Shown here one piece after another: positions 5,534-5,762 of a stretch of 5,762 nt of DNA. Below the pieces are notes generated by a model. That model was given only the letters and a program-made list of their open reading frames with translations. It was not told where the DNA came from and searched no databases. Every line of letters begins with the position of its first letter. The first letter of the stretch is position 1. This DNA is from Thermodesulfobacteriota bacterium (lineage in GTDB: Bacteria; Desulfobacterota; Dissulfuribacteria; Dissulfuribacterales; UBA3076), in assembly GCA_003645605.1 (NCBI GenBank), contig QNAY01000105.1, positions 1 through 5,762 on the forward strand. Reading direction: 5' to 3'. The position numbers and the translations under genes are program-made.

Positions 5534-5762
5534 ACCGGTGAAAGTCCGGTTGCGGGAATTGACTGTTTGCCCGCATAGTTATATTTGACATCTGAGCGAG
5601 GTGACTCGTTCAGGTGAAAGTTCGAATGTAAACGTCCTCGTCGGTGAAGGGCTAGCGATTCCACCGGGCCGTAGCATAAAACGAACTTTGCAGCCTCGTT
5701 ACGCTTCCCATGTGAGAACCGGCGTGCGTGGGGTTGCGGATGCCGAGCTTGTGTAGAGATGG
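5534..5762 (+). mobile_element. Probable group II intron, 5' ribozyme portion (continues past the window)
   Basis: The stretch is a series of neighbouring hairpins: ACCGG 5534-5538 with CCGGT 5546-5550; TGCGGG 5551-5556 with CCCGCA 5570-5575; a 9-bp stem CTGAGCGAG 5592-5600 with CTCGTTCAG 5605-5613 closed by GTGA, a GNRA tetraloop; CGGTG 5642-5646 with CACCG 5662-5666; and CCCATG 5707-5712 with CGTGGG 5727-5732. The motifs GGTGAAAGTCC and GGGGTTGCGGATGCCGAG resemble the domain I region of bacterial group II introns as I remember them. No intron-encoded reverse transcriptase is in the window; it would follow downstream. The exact 5' splice boundary (GTGYG-type) was not identified, so the left end is approximate. 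It could instead be another structured RNA or retroelement leader. Confidence 0.5.

Noticed and set aside
5434..5664. 76-residue minus-strand open frame
   Set aside because: It is antisense to the hairpin-rich intron-like RNA; such spurious frames are expected across structured RNAs, and no domain or ribosome-binding site is evident.
5258..5762. Search for the DGR template repeat after the VR gene
   Set aside because: No second copy of the framework bases around 5165-5176 or 5216-5230 was found by eye; only short chance matches such as GTCGG and TTTCCGTCTCT occur.
1..5762. CRISPR arrays, tRNA or rRNA genes
   Set aside because: No regularly spaced repeats and no recognisable tRNA or rRNA sequence motifs were seen on either strand.

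Overview
The window looks like chromosomal DNA of a Gram-negative, probably deltaproteobacterial (Desulfobacterota-type) organism of moderate GC. This is inferred from gene content: a DUF364 C-terminus, a phasin-like coiled-coil protein directly before an ABC1/UbiB-type kinase, then a large NACHT NTPase ending in a formylglycine-generating-enzyme (FGE)/C-type-lectin fold. No taxonomic marker gene is present, so the assignment is tentative.

Layout, all on the + strand. Positions 2-196 are the 3' end of a DUF364 gene. Positions 213-485 encode a 90-residue phasin-like helical protein. Positions 485-2035 encode a 516-residue UbiB/AarF-family atypical kinase whose start overlaps the preceding stop. 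The 16-nt gap and the 1-nt overlap suggest one housekeeping operon.

After a 49-nt gap with a very strong ribosome-binding site, a second unit starts at 2085. It encodes a multidomain protein: an N-terminal HD-type (predicted metal phosphohydrolase) domain, a NACHT/STAND NTPase, a helical region and a C-terminal FGE/C-type-lectin domain. As written, the gene is broken into three successive + frames: 2085-~2240, ~2200-2436 and 2423-5257. The last break falls exactly at a run of eight A. Two 1-nt corrections would restore a protein of about 1056 residues.

The most interesting feature is the end of that gene (5123-5230). It has the signature of a diversity-generating retroelement (DGR) variable region. 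Eleven codons are of NNC/NNT form and scatter over Ser, Asp, Asn, Ile, Tyr, Phe and His, in an invariant framework that ends in LGFRL. All eleven can be derived from AAC/AAT by changing only A positions. A short three-fold CCCTTGG repeat follows, where the initiation-of-mutagenic-homology element would lie. No template repeat, Avd or reverse transcriptase lies in the window, so they would have to be downstream or elsewhere. The working picture is a self-diversifying, NACHT-coupled sensor with an HD effector or nucleotide-processing module, of the kind proposed to act in bacterial immunity or self/non-self conflict.

From about 5534 to the window end there is no convincing protein. Instead there is a chain of consecutive hairpins, one a 9-bp stem closed by a GTGA (GNRA) loop, resembling the 5' ribozyme part of a group II intron that continues beyond the window.
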